DNA of 64,000 nt, from positions 62,001 through 126,000 of the IMG/VR virus record IMGVR_UViG_3300031951_000034; one strand, written 5' to 3'. A program made the position numbers and the translations under genes. Below the pieces are notes generated by a model that made no database searches, was not told the origin of the DNA, and saw nothing but the letters and a program-made list of their open reading frames with translations. Shown here piece by piece: positions 1-8,620 of this stretch. Positions within the stretch are counted from its first letter, which is position 1. Each line of letters opens with the position of its first letter. The stretch comes from a virus.

Positions 1-1
1 T

Positions 2-277
2 ATAGAAATACATAACTGGTTTGACCAAAGCAAAGAAATGTTTGCTGATTTCAGGCACAGAGCTTTAAGGCATCACTCCGAAGGCATATATCAATGTGAA
101 AGACAATTTGGCACAACAATAACACTATCTACCGGAAAGATCATACCGACTAGGTGGGTTGCCGAACAACATGTAGCAGAAGACTTGGGACGTATACCAA
201 GTATTCAGGACTGGTTTGAAAATATACAACCAAAGACCTGGATGAGAAGACCGCAAAAATTAACAGAAGAACTATAA
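2..277 (+). CDS. DUF6915-like protein (5' truncated)
   Basis: The reading frame is open to the left window edge, so the N-terminus is missing; the first internal ATG is at 38. The remaining part has the pattern FRHRALRHHSEGI, then FG, then TRWVAEQHVAEDLGRIPS and a C-terminal W-M. This matches what I recall of the DUF6915 family, found in phages and bacteria with unknown function. It is followed after 2 bases by the next gene. Confidence 0.7.
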   Translation: MEIHNWFDQSKEMFADFRHRALRHHSEGIYQCERQFGTTITLSTGKIIPTRWVAEQHVAEDLGRIPSIQDWFENIQPKTWMRRPQKLTEEL

Positions 278-279
278 AA

Positions 280-588
280 ATGGAAAATAAACAAACACAA
301 AAAAACAATAAATTCATGTTTAAGTGGAAGAAAAGATTTGGCGATGACAGATCTTTTAGTTGGTTAGAGTGTCACATAAAAGAACTAGGATGGACTTATG
401 GAATAGAAGAAGGGTTTAAAAAAAATGGATATACTGCATGGGTTGAGCTAGTTAGGTTCGCTGAGCCAGTTACTATAATTAAAAAACCAGCAAAAACTAT
501 AGAGGAAGCAGAAAAAGAGTGTAAAAAACATTTTGTATCTACTTCCGATAAGATTCAGGAATATATAAAGAAAAACAAAGTAAAATAA
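280..588 (+). CDS. hypothetical protein, 102 aa
   Basis: I do not recognise this protein. It is lysine-rich and soluble, with aromatic residues in the first half (W-K-K-R-F, W-L-E-C) and a charged helical C-terminus ending in a KKNKVK tail. It lies two bases after the preceding gene and two bases before the next, so it is part of the same transcription unit. Start is ATG with an A-rich leader and no Shine-Dalgarno sequence. Confidence 0.6.
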   Translation: MENKQTQKNNKFMFKWKKRFGDDRSFSWLECHIKELGWTYGIEEGFKKNGYTAWVELVRFAEPVTIIKKPAKTIEEAEKECKKHFVSTSDKIQEYIKKNKVK

Positions 589-590
589 AG

Positions 591-1016
591 ATGAGTACTC
601 ATCCAAGGACAGATAAAGTTTCAACTCCACATATAGGTTTTTACTCATGCGCCACAGTACCATCTAGTTTTGCCGCTGAGCTGGAAACAGAAAATGAGTC
701 ACTAAAAAAAGAAATTGAAACACTTAAAACTAAAATAGTTAATCAATGTGATCGTATACGGTATTTAGAGGGTGCCACAAGTCATGACTGCGGAACACCG
801 CTTTCAATAGCATTACGCGAGCGTGATGATGCCAGAAATGCTTTTACAATCGCAACAGACGAAATGGTTAAGGCACAATCAAAGACGCGAGAAATATCCA
901 TGAAACTACAGACAGAATTGTCAGAATTAAAGCTGCATAATAGTAATTTGCAAATGTCCAACATACGATTAAATAATTTATTATGCGAACACGGAATACT
1001 TGAATATGGGAACTAA
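591..1016 (+). CDS. coiled-coil hypothetical protein, 141 aa
   Basis: Residues about 28-62 form a heptad-like helix (ETENESLKKEIETLKTKI), and a second helical segment fills residues about 95-130. The N-terminal 25 residues are polar and not helical. Short coiled-coil proteins like this are common filler genes in large phages; no function can be assigned. Its last bases overlap the following start. Confidence 0.6.
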   Translation: MSTHPRTDKVSTPHIGFYSCATVPSSFAAELETENESLKKEIETLKTKIVNQCDRIRYLEGATSHDCGTPLSIALRERDDARNAFTIATDEMVKAQSKTREISMKLQTELSELKLHNSNLQMSNIRLNNLLCEHGILEYGN

Positions 1017-1278
1017 AAAAAGATGTATAGATATGGTGCGGACAACTGACGGAAGGCACCCAGAAGACGCTATATATGAGGTGGTGTCGTTTTTTATAAA
1101 ATTAAATGAATTAATGAATTTAGAGTTTTCAAGATTATATAAAAGTTTAAATATGAATCACCAAGGAATTAAAATACTTCAAGAATACATAAATTCTTGC
1201 CGGAATCATGATTTTGAAGATTTTTCACATTATCTAGAAACAATTAATAAAGATTACAATAAATTAATAAAAAAATAA
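1006..1278 (+). CDS. hypothetical protein, 90 aa
   Basis: ATG at 1006 is preferred over an in-frame TTG at 1000. It overlaps the previous gene by 11 bases. The protein is mostly helical, begins MGTKKRCIDM and ends with a lysine run. Not recognised. Confidence 0.55.
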   Translation: MGTKKRCIDMVRTTDGRHPEDAIYEVVSFFIKLNELMNLEFSRLYKSLNMNHQGIKILQEYINSCRNHDFEDFSHYLETINKDYNKLIKK

Positions 1279-1279
1279 A

Positions 1280-1621
1280 ATGAGCAATAATGAGTATACC
1301 CCCCATAAATGGGTTATAGTTAAAATATATGGAGAAAACATAAAAACCACTTATAAGGTTTTTGGCTGCTGGTACGGGGGGTACACAGGCAGCGATTCTT
1401 GGCAAATGAACAGCGGAATACAGAGCGCTGAAAAAGTGGGAGAAAATTGGATATTTAAAGGGTTTTCTGGGTCTGTGTACATATGTAATCCAGGAAATTA
1501 TGGATTAAGTCTATACTGCAGTGGCGAACTTGAACAAATTATAGAAAGGTCAAAAAAAGAGGGGGTTACTGTTTGGCCTATGCATGGTGGCCTCGACTGG
1601 ACTAAATTTGATTATGAGTGA
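1280..1621 (+). CDS. hypothetical protein, 113 aa
   Basis: A beta-rich protein with many Trp, Tyr and Gly residues (W-V-I-V-K-I, G-C-W-Y-G-G-Y-T-G-S-D-S-W, then repeated S-G and Y). The pattern resembles a family of small phage proteins of unknown function, but I cannot name it. The stop overlaps the next ATG. Confidence 0.6.
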   Translation: MSNNEYTPHKWVIVKIYGENIKTTYKVFGCWYGGYTGSDSWQMNSGIQSAEKVGENWIFKGFSGSVYICNPGNYGLSLYCSGELEQIIERSKKEGVTVWPMHGGLDWTKFDYE

Positions 1622-1808
1622 CGAACATAAAGTCGTAAGATTAATTCAAGACTCCCAAAGAATGGGATTCAAGATAAGAAAATGTAAAAATGGACTACAG
1701 TTAATACACAAGAATAAAAATGTCCATATACACACTATTCATAAGGGGAAGAGAGCATTACATCCATTGATCAGATTTCTTGATAAAACATCTGCAATTC
1801 TTCAATAA
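1614..1808 (+). CDS. hypothetical protein, 64 aa
   Basis: The ATG at 1614 gives an ATGAGTGA overlap with the preceding stop. An upstream in-frame ATG at 1584 is less likely because it would overlap by 38 bases. The product has one predicted beta-hairpin (GFKIRKCKNGLQLIHKNKNVHIHTI), the general shape of HicA/YcfA-like small RNA-binding proteins, but this is only a resemblance. It converges with the terminase gene and overlaps it by 7 bases. Confidence 0.5.
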   Translation: MSDEHKVVRLIQDSQRMGFKIRKCKNGLQLIHKNKNVHIHTIHKGKRALHPLIRFLDKTSAILQ

Positions 1809-3517
1809 AATGGTGCAACCTCTTCTCCTATGTCTCTGATGTATGGTGCATTGACGGACATATTTGATGGCATACCAGCCATAGCAGGTAAATCAGTTAT
1901 TCCAAGTGCAGCAGTAAATATTGCATATCCCAGTGCATGTACAAAGTCGTCTGGTCTATCTTTATATCTGCTGTACCTTCTGACAGTTATTCCATGTGTA
2001 TTAGAGATATCTTCTGTAAAGATAGCTAATAAATCTCTAGTGTATTGCTCAAACCAGCTTCCGCTAGGGAACCTAATTCTCTTAGATTTGATTAAAGAAA
2101 ATACAATATATATTATTGTTGTCCTATCAACCGTAAAGCAGTTATTTGTTTGCGGTATGAAAAATCTTTTTGTTGTGCCGTAAGCGATGGATGCAACGGG
2201 GGTATTCATGTGTTGACTAAGGTTAGGATTTTGCACACTTCCTACAAAGCCTGCATCAGCCCCCACTAAGTCAATCCTGCTTCCAGTTGCTCTAGTCAGG
2301 TATTCTCCAACGATATAGTGTCGTTGCTCGTCAGGAATTCCTGTGGGCCTAATAGCAGCAAAACAATCAAAAACCCCGTTTCTGTACCCCACTGCCGTCC
2401 CAACAGTAAAACTAACTATTTCTGCACCACCCCAGTCTACACCGCCAGTAACTCTTTGATATTGCTGTGAGTTCCATATAGTGTCTTTCTCAATTGGCAA
2501 TGTACTTGCCTCAATAATGTCTTGTTGTGTAATTGGTACACCGCCTTGAGAAGTTGGTATCCCCAATATTTCCTGAAGGAATCGTGCCTCTGAATAAGCG
2601 GACGATCCATGCAACTTATTGTATACCGTATCTATATATCTAGAGTGTGGAGTTATTCTATCTTTTATTATTATTTGTGGAATATGGTAACCTTCTTTAT
2701 CTCTTTTAATCGGATCGTATTGAAATAATGGCCTCCATTCCCCCATCTCCACATCCAGTAATTTTTTACATTTAACACAGCTTATGCCATTTATTTGTAT
2801 CATGTCTAATACATTACCAGCTAGTGTTGGTGTATTTTCATGCTTACAGTACTGACACTTCATAAACCATGTATTCTGTGTAGATGAATCGAACAAAGTT
2901 GTAAGCGTATTATCTACTCCTCGTGCTGTTCCAAAATAACTTTCATATCTATATTCAGATGTACCAACTACTTCTCGAATTTGAGGTATAAAATCCGAGT
3001 TTAAATCTTGGGTTTCATCAAACATTACCCAATCCACACTTAAGCCAAGTGCGTTTTGGGCATTGTTAAAGCAGGAGATTCCAACATATCTACTGCCAGT
3101 CATAAAACTTTTTTCGTGCACATTGTTCATGCAGCTGCTGTCTGAAACAGCCCATGGTAATAATTTTCCATGTATCATTGGTTGCATAAACATACTATGC
3201 AATCTCTGTGTATAAATAGACATAGGAGCAACATAGAGAAGTCTAAAAAACTCTCTCCACCAACAGTGCATTAAAATAGAGCTGCTTATAGATACGGTTT
3301 TGCCGATCTGTCTGCCGCACATGTAAACATCCTTCAAAGCCTTTCGTGTTTTTCTAAACATTGGAGAAAACATCGGTCTTCTGTGAAGGATGTCTAGAGG
3401 CTTTCCTTGAAAGCTTATAGAAGACGGCACCATGTTTACTAGATCTAGTCTTGGTGCCAATTTAGCGTACAATTGCTGAAGCTCCTCTTTGGAGATGGAA
3501 GTTGTTGTATTGCTCAT
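1802..3517 (-). CDS. terL: terminase large subunit
   Basis: The ATPase-nuclease motor that packages DNA into the prohead. Walker A is GRQIGKT (residues 68-74), Walker B is VMFDE followed by TQD (about 164-171). A zinc-ribbon-like insert follows (CxxC at 221/224 and 247/250), as seen in GpA-like terminases. The RNase H-type nuclease domain starts at about 359 with GVDWG (D361), has D421 in GADAG and a C-terminal D in RPDDF. Length 571 aa is normal. It is the only plus-strand exception in the window: it is read leftward and converges on the small gene at 1614. Confidence 0.93.
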   Translation of the reverse strand: MSNTTTSISKEELQQLYAKLAPRLDLVNMVPSSISFQGKPLDILHRRPMFSPMFRKTRKALKDVYMCGRQIGKTVSISSSILMHCWWREFFRLLYVAPMSIYTQRLHSMFMQPMIHGKLLPWAVSDSSCMNNVHEKSFMTGSRYVGISCFNNAQNALGLSVDWVMFDETQDLNSDFIPQIREVVGTSEYRYESYFGTARGVDNTLTTLFDSSTQNTWFMKCQYCKHENTPTLAGNVLDMIQINGISCVKCKKLLDVEMGEWRPLFQYDPIKRDKEGYHIPQIIIKDRITPHSRYIDTVYNKLHGSSAYSEARFLQEILGIPTSQGGVPITQQDIIEASTLPIEKDTIWNSQQYQRVTGGVDWGGAEIVSFTVGTAVGYRNGVFDCFAAIRPTGIPDEQRHYIVGEYLTRATGSRIDLVGADAGFVGSVQNPNLSQHMNTPVASIAYGTTKRFFIPQTNNCFTVDRTTIIYIVFSLIKSKRIRFPSGSWFEQYTRDLLAIFTEDISNTHGITVRRYSRYKDRPDDFVHALGYAIFTAALGITDLPAMAGMPSNMSVNAPYIRDIGEEVAPFY

Positions 3518-3553
3518 TAATGATAATAAATATTGAAATGGATACTAATATAT

Positions 3554-3718
3554 ATGTACAATCTAGCAATTAAAATGTTCTACAAACAAATCGAGAGCAT
3601 TGGAGAAAAAATAATACTTGCAATAAATCGCGAAAGGGTTAAACAAGAATTAAGAGCTCCAACGTATTACGATTTATATAGTAGACCTGATAAGTATAAA
3701 GGAAAGATATTTTTCTAG
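3554..3718 (+). CDS. hypothetical protein, 54 aa
   Basis: Start chosen at ATG 3554; a TTG at 3533 is in frame but sits only 15 bases from the divergent terminase start. The protein is short and basic with an N-terminal helix and a C-terminal segment rich in Tyr (APTYYDLYSRPDKY). Not recognised. Confidence 0.45.
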   Translation: MYNLAIKMFYKQIESIGEKIILAINRERVKQELRAPTYYDLYSRPDKYKGKIFF

Positions 3719-3762
3719 GGTCTCTAATAAATATGATTTAAGTCAGGGCAATAAAGAAAGAA

Positions 3763-4158
3763 ATGTTAAATAAAAAAGAACTTAAAAAATACTCAAAAAG
3801 CAAAAAATTTTATTGTTGTATAACGAATGAGATTATTGCTCCTGACCGAGTAGAATATTTATTGAGCGAAGGGGTTTCAGAGGATATGCTAACTAGTCTT
3901 CGAGGGGCAGAGCTGACCTACAAACCAAGAAAAATTATTGTAGTGGATGATGAGGGTACTCATTTTTTCTGCGACAAGATAGATAATACTAGGGCATGGG
4001 CCCACGAAAGATTTGGCGATGCTCCCCCTGAGGACACAAATTATCTAGACGATATCGAAGAAAAGAAAAATAAAAAGATTGAGGAAACTTCTGTGTCCTC
4101 GGTAGAAGGGGTAACCATAGTAAAAGAAGAAGACGAAGAAGGAGAAGACGAGACATAA
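3763..4158 (+). CDS. hypothetical acidic-tailed protein, 131 aa
   Basis: The first 90 residues include a CCIT motif and a globular alpha/beta region. The last 40 residues are extremely acidic (EEDEEGEDET at the end). Acidic tails are common in phage DNA-mimic or chaperone-like proteins, but no function is proven. The next small gene overlaps its stop. Confidence 0.55.
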   Translation: MLNKKELKKYSKSKKFYCCITNEIIAPDRVEYLLSEGVSEDMLTSLRGAELTYKPRKIIVVDDEGTHFFCDKIDNTRAWAHERFGDAPPEDTNYLDDIEEKKNKKIEETSVSSVEGVTIVKEEDEEGEDET

Positions 4159-4316
4159 TGAAATCTAGAAATCCTAAAAAATACATGGAAAAAGATTTAC
4201 AAGACTCTAGTCTTTCCAAGTTTCAACCATCTAGATCTTTAATATTTGCTAAACTACCAACCATAGAAGAAAAGACAAAACAACAACGCAAAACAAAAAA
4301 TGACGACGACAACTAA
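4158..4316 (+). CDS. hypothetical protein, 52 aa
   Basis: A short frame with ATG overlapping the previous TAA (TAATG). It begins MKSRNPKKYMEKDL and ends with a polar stretch KNDDDN. It is supported by tight coupling to both neighbours rather than by homology. Confidence 0.5.
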   Translation: MKSRNPKKYMEKDLQDSSLSKFQPSRSLIFAKLPTIEEKTKQQRKTKNDDDN

Positions 4317-4443
4317 TCTTGTTCTCTCAATAACTTGCTTAATTCTTAGCAGTATATTGTTGAGTAAATTAAAAATAACCATAAGCGGTAAAAATGTTGA
4401 GATTGATTTAATGCCACATCTTCATAAAAGCTCTTCAATATGA
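4300..4443 (+). CDS. small single-span membrane protein, 47 aa
   Basis: One N-terminal hydrophobic segment (NLVLSITCLILSSILL) followed by a short polar tail. It overlaps the previous gene by 17 bases and the next by 4 (ATGA). The size and topology are those of small phage membrane proteins such as lysis accessories, but that role is only a guess. Confidence 0.5.
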   Translation: MTTTTNLVLSITCLILSSILLSKLKITISGKNVEIDLMPHLHKSSSI

Positions 4444-4574
4444 CAGAGCCTATATTTTTGATTGGAGCCTCTATTTTATCTTTATGTATTTGCTTGGTGA
4501 CCAAAAAAATAGAAAAAACTAAAGCCATACAAAAGATAAAAGAAGAAAACGAATTAATTCTACTCAACTACTGA
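4440..4574 (+). CDS. small single-span membrane protein, 44 aa
   Basis: N-terminal hydrophobic stretch of about 18 residues (IFLIGASILSLCICLV) followed by a charged helical region (KKIEKTKAIQKIKEENE). This is the shape of an inner-membrane spanin or membrane anchor, but it is short for a spanin. It is ATGA-coupled to the preceding membrane peptide. Confidence 0.5.
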   Translation: MTEPIFLIGASILSLCICLVTKKIEKTKAIQKIKEENELILLNY

Positions 4575-4576
4575 AG

Positions 4577-4834
4577 ATGAAAAAAGTACAGGTATCAAAA
4601 AATAATTCACAATTTATTGGAGTTTATTTTGTATCATATGTTGTCCTATGTGGGCTTATTATGGGCAAAATACTTACACCAATCGCCTTCTTTTTATGGC
4701 TTTTTATTGGATGGGGTATATCTAGGTTTCTTTCAGATATGTTCGTAGTGGGAAGTGATGTAGCTAAAACATCAGCATGTGCTGCTATATATCTTTCTGG
4801 ACTATCTGCAATTTCGTTTTTGAGATTCATATAA
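4577..4834 (+). CDS. multi-span membrane protein, 85 aa
   Basis: Three hydrophobic segments are visible: about residues 13-33, 34-52 and 62-80. The glycine and tryptophan pattern (FLWLFIGWGISRFL) is typical of small phage holin-like or membrane proteins. It sits in a run of four small membrane genes, which suggests a lysis or envelope function, but nothing proves this. Confidence 0.55.
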   Translation: MKKVQVSKNNSQFIGVYFVSYVVLCGLIMGKILTPIAFFLWLFIGWGISRFLSDMFVVGSDVAKTSACAAIYLSGLSAISFLRFI

Positions 4835-4840
4835 GTTATT

Positions 4841-5179
4841 ATGAAAATTAATTTTATCGAAACTTTATTTTTGTTTTTAATTTTTGCATACTTTGCTAAA
4901 TATTTTATTTTGGCTATAGTCTATTTAATACAGGAGTCAGATATATTTAGCTACGTAAGAGGTTATATTGAAGTAAAATATAGCGGATCGAAATTAGAGT
5001 ATCTAATTAACTGTCCATATTGTCTGTCTTATTGGGCAGGGTTACTTCTTGCCTGCTTGTTTCTATTTACGTGCTTTACATACGATAACATTATATCATA
5101 TATATCTTTATGTTTTTTACTGTGGATAACCGCAAGTGGTGTCTCAGTTAAAGGATTAAAAGATAGAGATAATAAATAG
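4841..5179 (+). CDS. DUF1360-like membrane protein, 112 aa
   Basis: Two or three membrane segments with a central Cys motif NCPYCLSYWAG at the start of the second span. The CxxCxxxW arrangement next to a membrane helix is the hallmark of DUF1360-type phage and bacterial proteins, whose role is unknown. Confidence 0.6.
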   Translation: MKINFIETLFLFLIFAYFAKYFILAIVYLIQESDIFSYVRGYIEVKYSGSKLEYLINCPYCLSYWAGLLLACLFLFTCFTYDNIISYISLCFLLWITASGVSVKGLKDRDNK

Positions 5180-5181
5180 TA

Positions 5182-5640
5182 ATGGATATAAAATCATTAA
5201 TGGAGTGTAGTTACGTTACCGACGTAATTGAAAAGGGAGCAAACGTAGAGTTTGATACCTATATTTACTCTAGTGATGACATGTCTATTAAAAAAGTTAC
5301 AATACGCTGCCCAGTCTCTGGAGACTTTATACTTACCGAATGCGCGCAAATCATTGGGCATGAGTCTAATGACGAAACAAAAAATATTTTAAAAGATCTA
5401 TTTACAGCTCTCGATGAATCCTCAAGAGTAGAAAAAAGTATAGTCAATAAAGATGTAGTTTATACTCCATTTGATACTTCTATAAAAGAGGGCGTAGGGC
5501 ATTTCTTGAAAGAATTAAATTTAGATATAGAAGATGACATAGAGGATATAAAATTTAATTTTCTATCTAAATGTTCTAAAATCTTCACCAAAGTATATGA
5601 GCACAACAAAAACAAAAAATACGACACAGGAAGACAATAA
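5182..5640 (+). CDS. hypothetical protein, 152 aa
   Basis: A soluble protein with a beta-rich N-terminal half (residues about 20-50) and a helical C-terminal half. I do not recognise it. It overlaps the next gene by 44 bases in another frame, which is a longer overlap than most here. Confidence 0.55.
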   Translation: MDIKSLMECSYVTDVIEKGANVEFDTYIYSSDDMSIKKVTIRCPVSGDFILTECAQIIGHESNDETKNILKDLFTALDESSRVEKSIVNKDVVYTPFDTSIKEGVGHFLKELNLDIEDDIEDIKFNFLSKCSKIFTKVYEHNKNKKYDTGRQ

Positions 5641-6004
5641 CGTGGATCAATCCACTGAAAGCAAGCCAACGACGTCAGCAGAGGTAGACCAACAAATTGG
5701 TGATCAAGCAAAGATAGCCGCAAGGCTTGCGGCGTCCATTTCTCCAGTTATAGCGAGAGAAATACTTAGCGGTAAAATATCTTTTGCTGCTCTTACGGTA
5801 ATTGTAGATAATAAATATAGCGGCACCTTTCCATTTCAGCACGTCATATCAGACGAAGCTACGGAACAGGAAAAACAAGATCATCGACTCAATACCGCAA
5901 AAAATAATATGCTTGCAGCAATAGAATTTTCTAGAACTGCTGGTGTATTTAAAAATAAATCACTTAGATCTTTTGAAGAAGGTTTTTTTGATTCAGGTGT
6001 ATAA
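5597..6004 (+). CDS. hypothetical protein, 135 aa
   Basis: Start ATG at 5597 lies inside the previous gene. The first 30 residues are low-complexity T/S/E/Q, followed by a helical core (KIAARLAASISPVIAREIL). Last gene before a strong terminator at 6026. Not recognised. Confidence 0.55.
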   Translation: MSTTKTKNTTQEDNNVDQSTESKPTTSAEVDQQIGDQAKIAARLAASISPVIAREILSGKISFAALTVIVDNKYSGTFPFQHVISDEATEQEKQDHRLNTAKNNMLAAIEFSRTAGVFKNKSLRSFEEGFFDSGV

Positions 6005-6025
6005 AAAAATAAACAACTTTAAAGC

Positions 6026-6056
6026 AAGGGGCACACAATGTGTGCCCCTTTTTTAT
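6026..6056 (+). terminator. rho-independent terminator
   Basis: A 10-bp G/C-rich stem AAGGGGCACA / TGTGCCCCTT with a 5-base loop, followed by a run of six T residues. It closes the 3554-6004 gene run and separates it from the AAA ATPase module. Confidence 0.9.
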
Positions 6057-6071
6057 TTAACAAACTAAAAA

Positions 6072-7847
6072 ATGAGTTCAATTATCAAAGACTTTGTATC
6101 CTCTAATATTCCATTGATATGGGTATACACACAGGAAGAAGACAGGTTCTTAAGCGACGAATCTAGCGCGTTACTAGGAAAGAAAACAATTAATAGATTA
6201 TATATATATGATGCTTCCGACACTATTAGGGATATAGAGAGAAGCCAAATTCAACCAAATCCTCAAATAATAGATACATCTGATAATGGAGGAGCAGCTC
6301 ATGCAATTGAGATATTCAGTTCGGTTGCAGATGCTCCATACGAAGCGTGTGAGATTGACGGGACAAATGTTTGGGATATTACCCAGAAAAAACTTTTTCC
6401 TGAAAAATCATTAATGATAATGTTTGACGTAGCTTTTTACATGACTGACGCAAACAAGACTAAACACACTAATGCATACCTAACTAGAAAAATAAAAAAT
6501 GCATTACCAAATTTGTTGATGCAAAATAAAGGTATTGTAATAGTAAATCACCACAAAGACATACCAATTGAGCTTGAAAATATCGTAACATACGTTGAGC
6601 ATAAATTGCCAGACGTTGGTAGGATGAAGTCCTTGGTCAGGAGTAGTCAGAACTCTATGTCTATTGCCGGTATACCGTCTATTAGCCTGAGTGAAGATGA
6701 AACAATTAATATTGCTCAATCTTTGACTGGTTTAACTCAGTGGCAAGCTGAAAATGTTTTGTCTCTTGCAAATAGAGCTAACTCTATTGAGTATAGACAA
6801 AATAAGACTCAGCATCGCAACTTTAAAACGGATGTAATAAAGAAGGAGAAATCTAGATTGTTCTCTAAATCTGGGGTGCTAAAAATCATTGAAAGTGATT
6901 GGGGCATGGATCAGGTTGGAGGAATGGAAAACCTAAAGCAATGGGCAAAAGACAGGACATTGATTTTCAACCATGAGGCCAGAGAAGATGGAATAGATCT
7001 GCCCAAGGGTTTATGTGTCGTAGGCCCTGGTGGTACTGGCAAGAGCTGGGTCGCTCAAGCGTTAGGAGTTGAGTGGGACAGATCTGTACTTAGGCTCGAT
7101 ATTGGAGCCTGTATGGGTAGTCTTTTGGGCGAGTCTGAGAGTAGATTAATCAAAGCTTTAACAGACGCTGAGGCGCAAGCTCCCTGCATTCTTTTTGTGG
7201 ACGAGTTTGAGAAATTGTTCGCCGGAGCAGGGGGTGGAGGAAATTTAGACGGAGGTACTTTTCAGCGCATGTATGGTACATGGTTGACTTGGACTCAATC
7301 AAGAAAAAGTGATGTATTTGTTGTTGCCACTACAAATAGTATTACAAATATCCCAGCTCCAGCTTTACGAAAGGGCAGATTTGATGAAGTTATGTATGTT
7401 GGACTGCCAGGGTTAAAACAAAGAAAAGAAATATTTTCAATTCATCTAAGAAAAAGAGGATGGGAACCATCTCAATACAATATAGATATAGATAAATTAG
7501 CTATAAATACTCCAAATAGAACTGGATCTGAAATCGAGCAAATTGTGATAGAGGGATTAATTAAAAAAGTGAAGAGAGTTGGATTTGGTAAAGAAAACCC
7601 AATTACAACAGACCTTCTTATGGAGTCCATAAATGATGTAAAGATTATGGCAGAGCTAAATCCAGAAGAATCCAAAAACCTTTTAGATTGGGCAAAAAGC
7701 CATAAAGTTTTAATGGCTAATAAAGAAGATGATGAGCCTGTTTCTAATAAGATAATAGGAGTTGGTCAAAACACATTCAATAGAATGTCTGGAGTTGGAG
7801 CAAGCACCGAACAAAGAAAGATTGAATTAAATGAAGATGACATCTGA
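6072..7847 (+). CDS. AAA+ ATPase, Ycf46-like
   Basis: Residues 1-260 match the N-terminal region of Ycf46-type ATPases, including the opening pattern PLIWVYTQEEDRFL. The AAA+ core has Walker A GPGGTGKS (about 317-324), Walker B ILFVDEFEK (about 373-381), sensor 1 ATTN and an arginine-finger region KGRFDEV. The family is known from plastids, cyanobacteria and large phages and probably remodels a protein partner; its substrate is unknown. The DUF1257-like and DUF2997-like genes downstream are its usual companions. Confidence 0.85.
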   Translation: MSSIIKDFVSSNIPLIWVYTQEEDRFLSDESSALLGKKTINRLYIYDASDTIRDIERSQIQPNPQIIDTSDNGGAAHAIEIFSSVADAPYEACEIDGTNVWDITQKKLFPEKSLMIMFDVAFYMTDANKTKHTNAYLTRKIKNALPNLLMQNKGIVIVNHHKDIPIELENIVTYVEHKLPDVGRMKSLVRSSQNSMSIAGIPSISLSEDETINIAQSLTGLTQWQAENVLSLANRANSIEYRQNKTQHRNFKTDVIKKEKSRLFSKSGVLKIIESDWGMDQVGGMENLKQWAKDRTLIFNHEAREDGIDLPKGLCVVGPGGTGKSWVAQALGVEWDRSVLRLDIGACMGSLLGESESRLIKALTDAEAQAPCILFVDEFEKLFAGAGGGGNLDGGTFQRMYGTWLTWTQSRKSDVFVVATTNSITNIPAPALRKGRFDEVMYVGLPGLKQRKEIFSIHLRKRGWEPSQYNIDIDKLAINTPNRTGSEIEQIVIEGLIKKVKRVGFGKENPITTDLLMESINDVKIMAELNPEESKNLLDWAKSHKVLMANKEDDEPVSNKIIGVGQNTFNRMSGVGASTEQRKIELNEDDI

Positions 7848-8031
7848 GCAGAAGCAATTAATGGAAGAACTTGAACATTATAAAATAACAAGCCAAGAAG
7901 ACCTTGAAAACTGGATACAAAATTATTGTGAGTATCTAGTCGCAGAAGGTATAGCTGGCGAAAAATCAAACGGTAAATACTATATCAAAACAGAAGAACA
8001 AATAAAAAAAGAACTAGAGGAGATAATATAA
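7831..8031 (+). CDS. hypothetical protein, 66 aa
   Basis: A small charged helical protein overlapping the end of the ATPase gene by 17 bases (a second ATG at 7837 is possible). Located between the ATPase and the DUF1257-like gene, so it is probably co-expressed with that module. Not recognised. Confidence 0.55.
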   Translation: MKMTSEQKQLMEELEHYKITSQEDLENWIQNYCEYLVAEGIAGEKSNGKYYIKTEEQIKKELEEII

Positions 8032-8032
8032 T

Positions 8033-8419
8033 ATGTCACACATGGTCGTTATGTCGATGCCCGAAATCAAAGACTTGGAGGTACTTAAAAAAGCCTGCAA
8101 CAGACTCGGGCTTAAATTAGATCTAAACAAAAAGAGCGCTAAATATTACGCAGGACAAAACATGAAATGTGATGCCGTAATTTCTAGCGATAAAAGCACA
8201 TATGAAATAGCTGTTATCAAAAAGGGGAATGGGTATGAGATTCAGGCTGATTTATTTGACGCTAGACTCAAAGAAATAGTTGGGCCAAAAGCTGGAAAGC
8301 TTAGTCAAGCTTATCAAATTGAGCAGCATAAAAAGACTGCCAAGCTGAAAGGTTATCAAGTGCTTGGTGAAAAAATAAACCCAACTAACGGAAATATTGA
8401 ACTGAGGGTCAGAATGTAA
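8033..8419 (+). CDS. DUF1257 (Ycf35-like) protein, 128 aa
   Basis: Starts MSH and has the arrangement expected of DUF1257: an N-terminal segment on which a helix LEVLKKACNRLGLKL follows, a beta region, and a Tyr-containing helix AYQIEQHKKTAKLKGYQ near the C-terminus. The family accompanies Ycf46-like ATPases in cyanobacteria, plastids and phages; biochemical role unknown. The stop overlaps the next start (TAATG). Confidence 0.75.
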   Translation: MSHMVVMSMPEIKDLEVLKKACNRLGLKLDLNKKSAKYYAGQNMKCDAVISSDKSTYEIAVIKKGNGYEIQADLFDARLKEIVGPKAGKLSQAYQIEQHKKTAKLKGYQVLGEKINPTNGNIELRVRM

Positions 8420-8619
8420 TGAGCGATAAAATAGTTAAAATTACGATAACTCCAGAGGGAGAAGCTAAAATAGACGCACAAGGATTCACTGGTGGATCAT
8501 GCAAAGACGCAACAAAGATATTTGAAAATTTGTATTCAAATAAACTTGATTATGCAGATAAGCCAGAGCTGTATCAAGGAGCTAGTTGCGCGTCTCAATC
8601 TGTGAATGTAAATCAATAA
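8419..8619 (+). CDS. DUF2997-like protein, 66 aa
   Basis: The pattern KITITPEGEAKIDAQGFTGGSC followed by a helix (KDATKIFENL) is that of DUF2997, a small family found beside DUF1257 and Ycf46-type genes. The C-terminal half is less conserved. Function unknown; the context implies a three-part complex with the two upstream products. Confidence 0.75.
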   Translation: MSDKIVKITITPEGEAKIDAQGFTGGSCKDATKIFENLYSNKLDYADKPELYQGASCASQSVNVNQ

Positions 8620-8620
8620 T

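Noticed and set aside
4440-4574. Spanin i-subunit
   Set aside because: Topology fits but 44 residues is too short, and no lipobox-bearing partner is nested with it.
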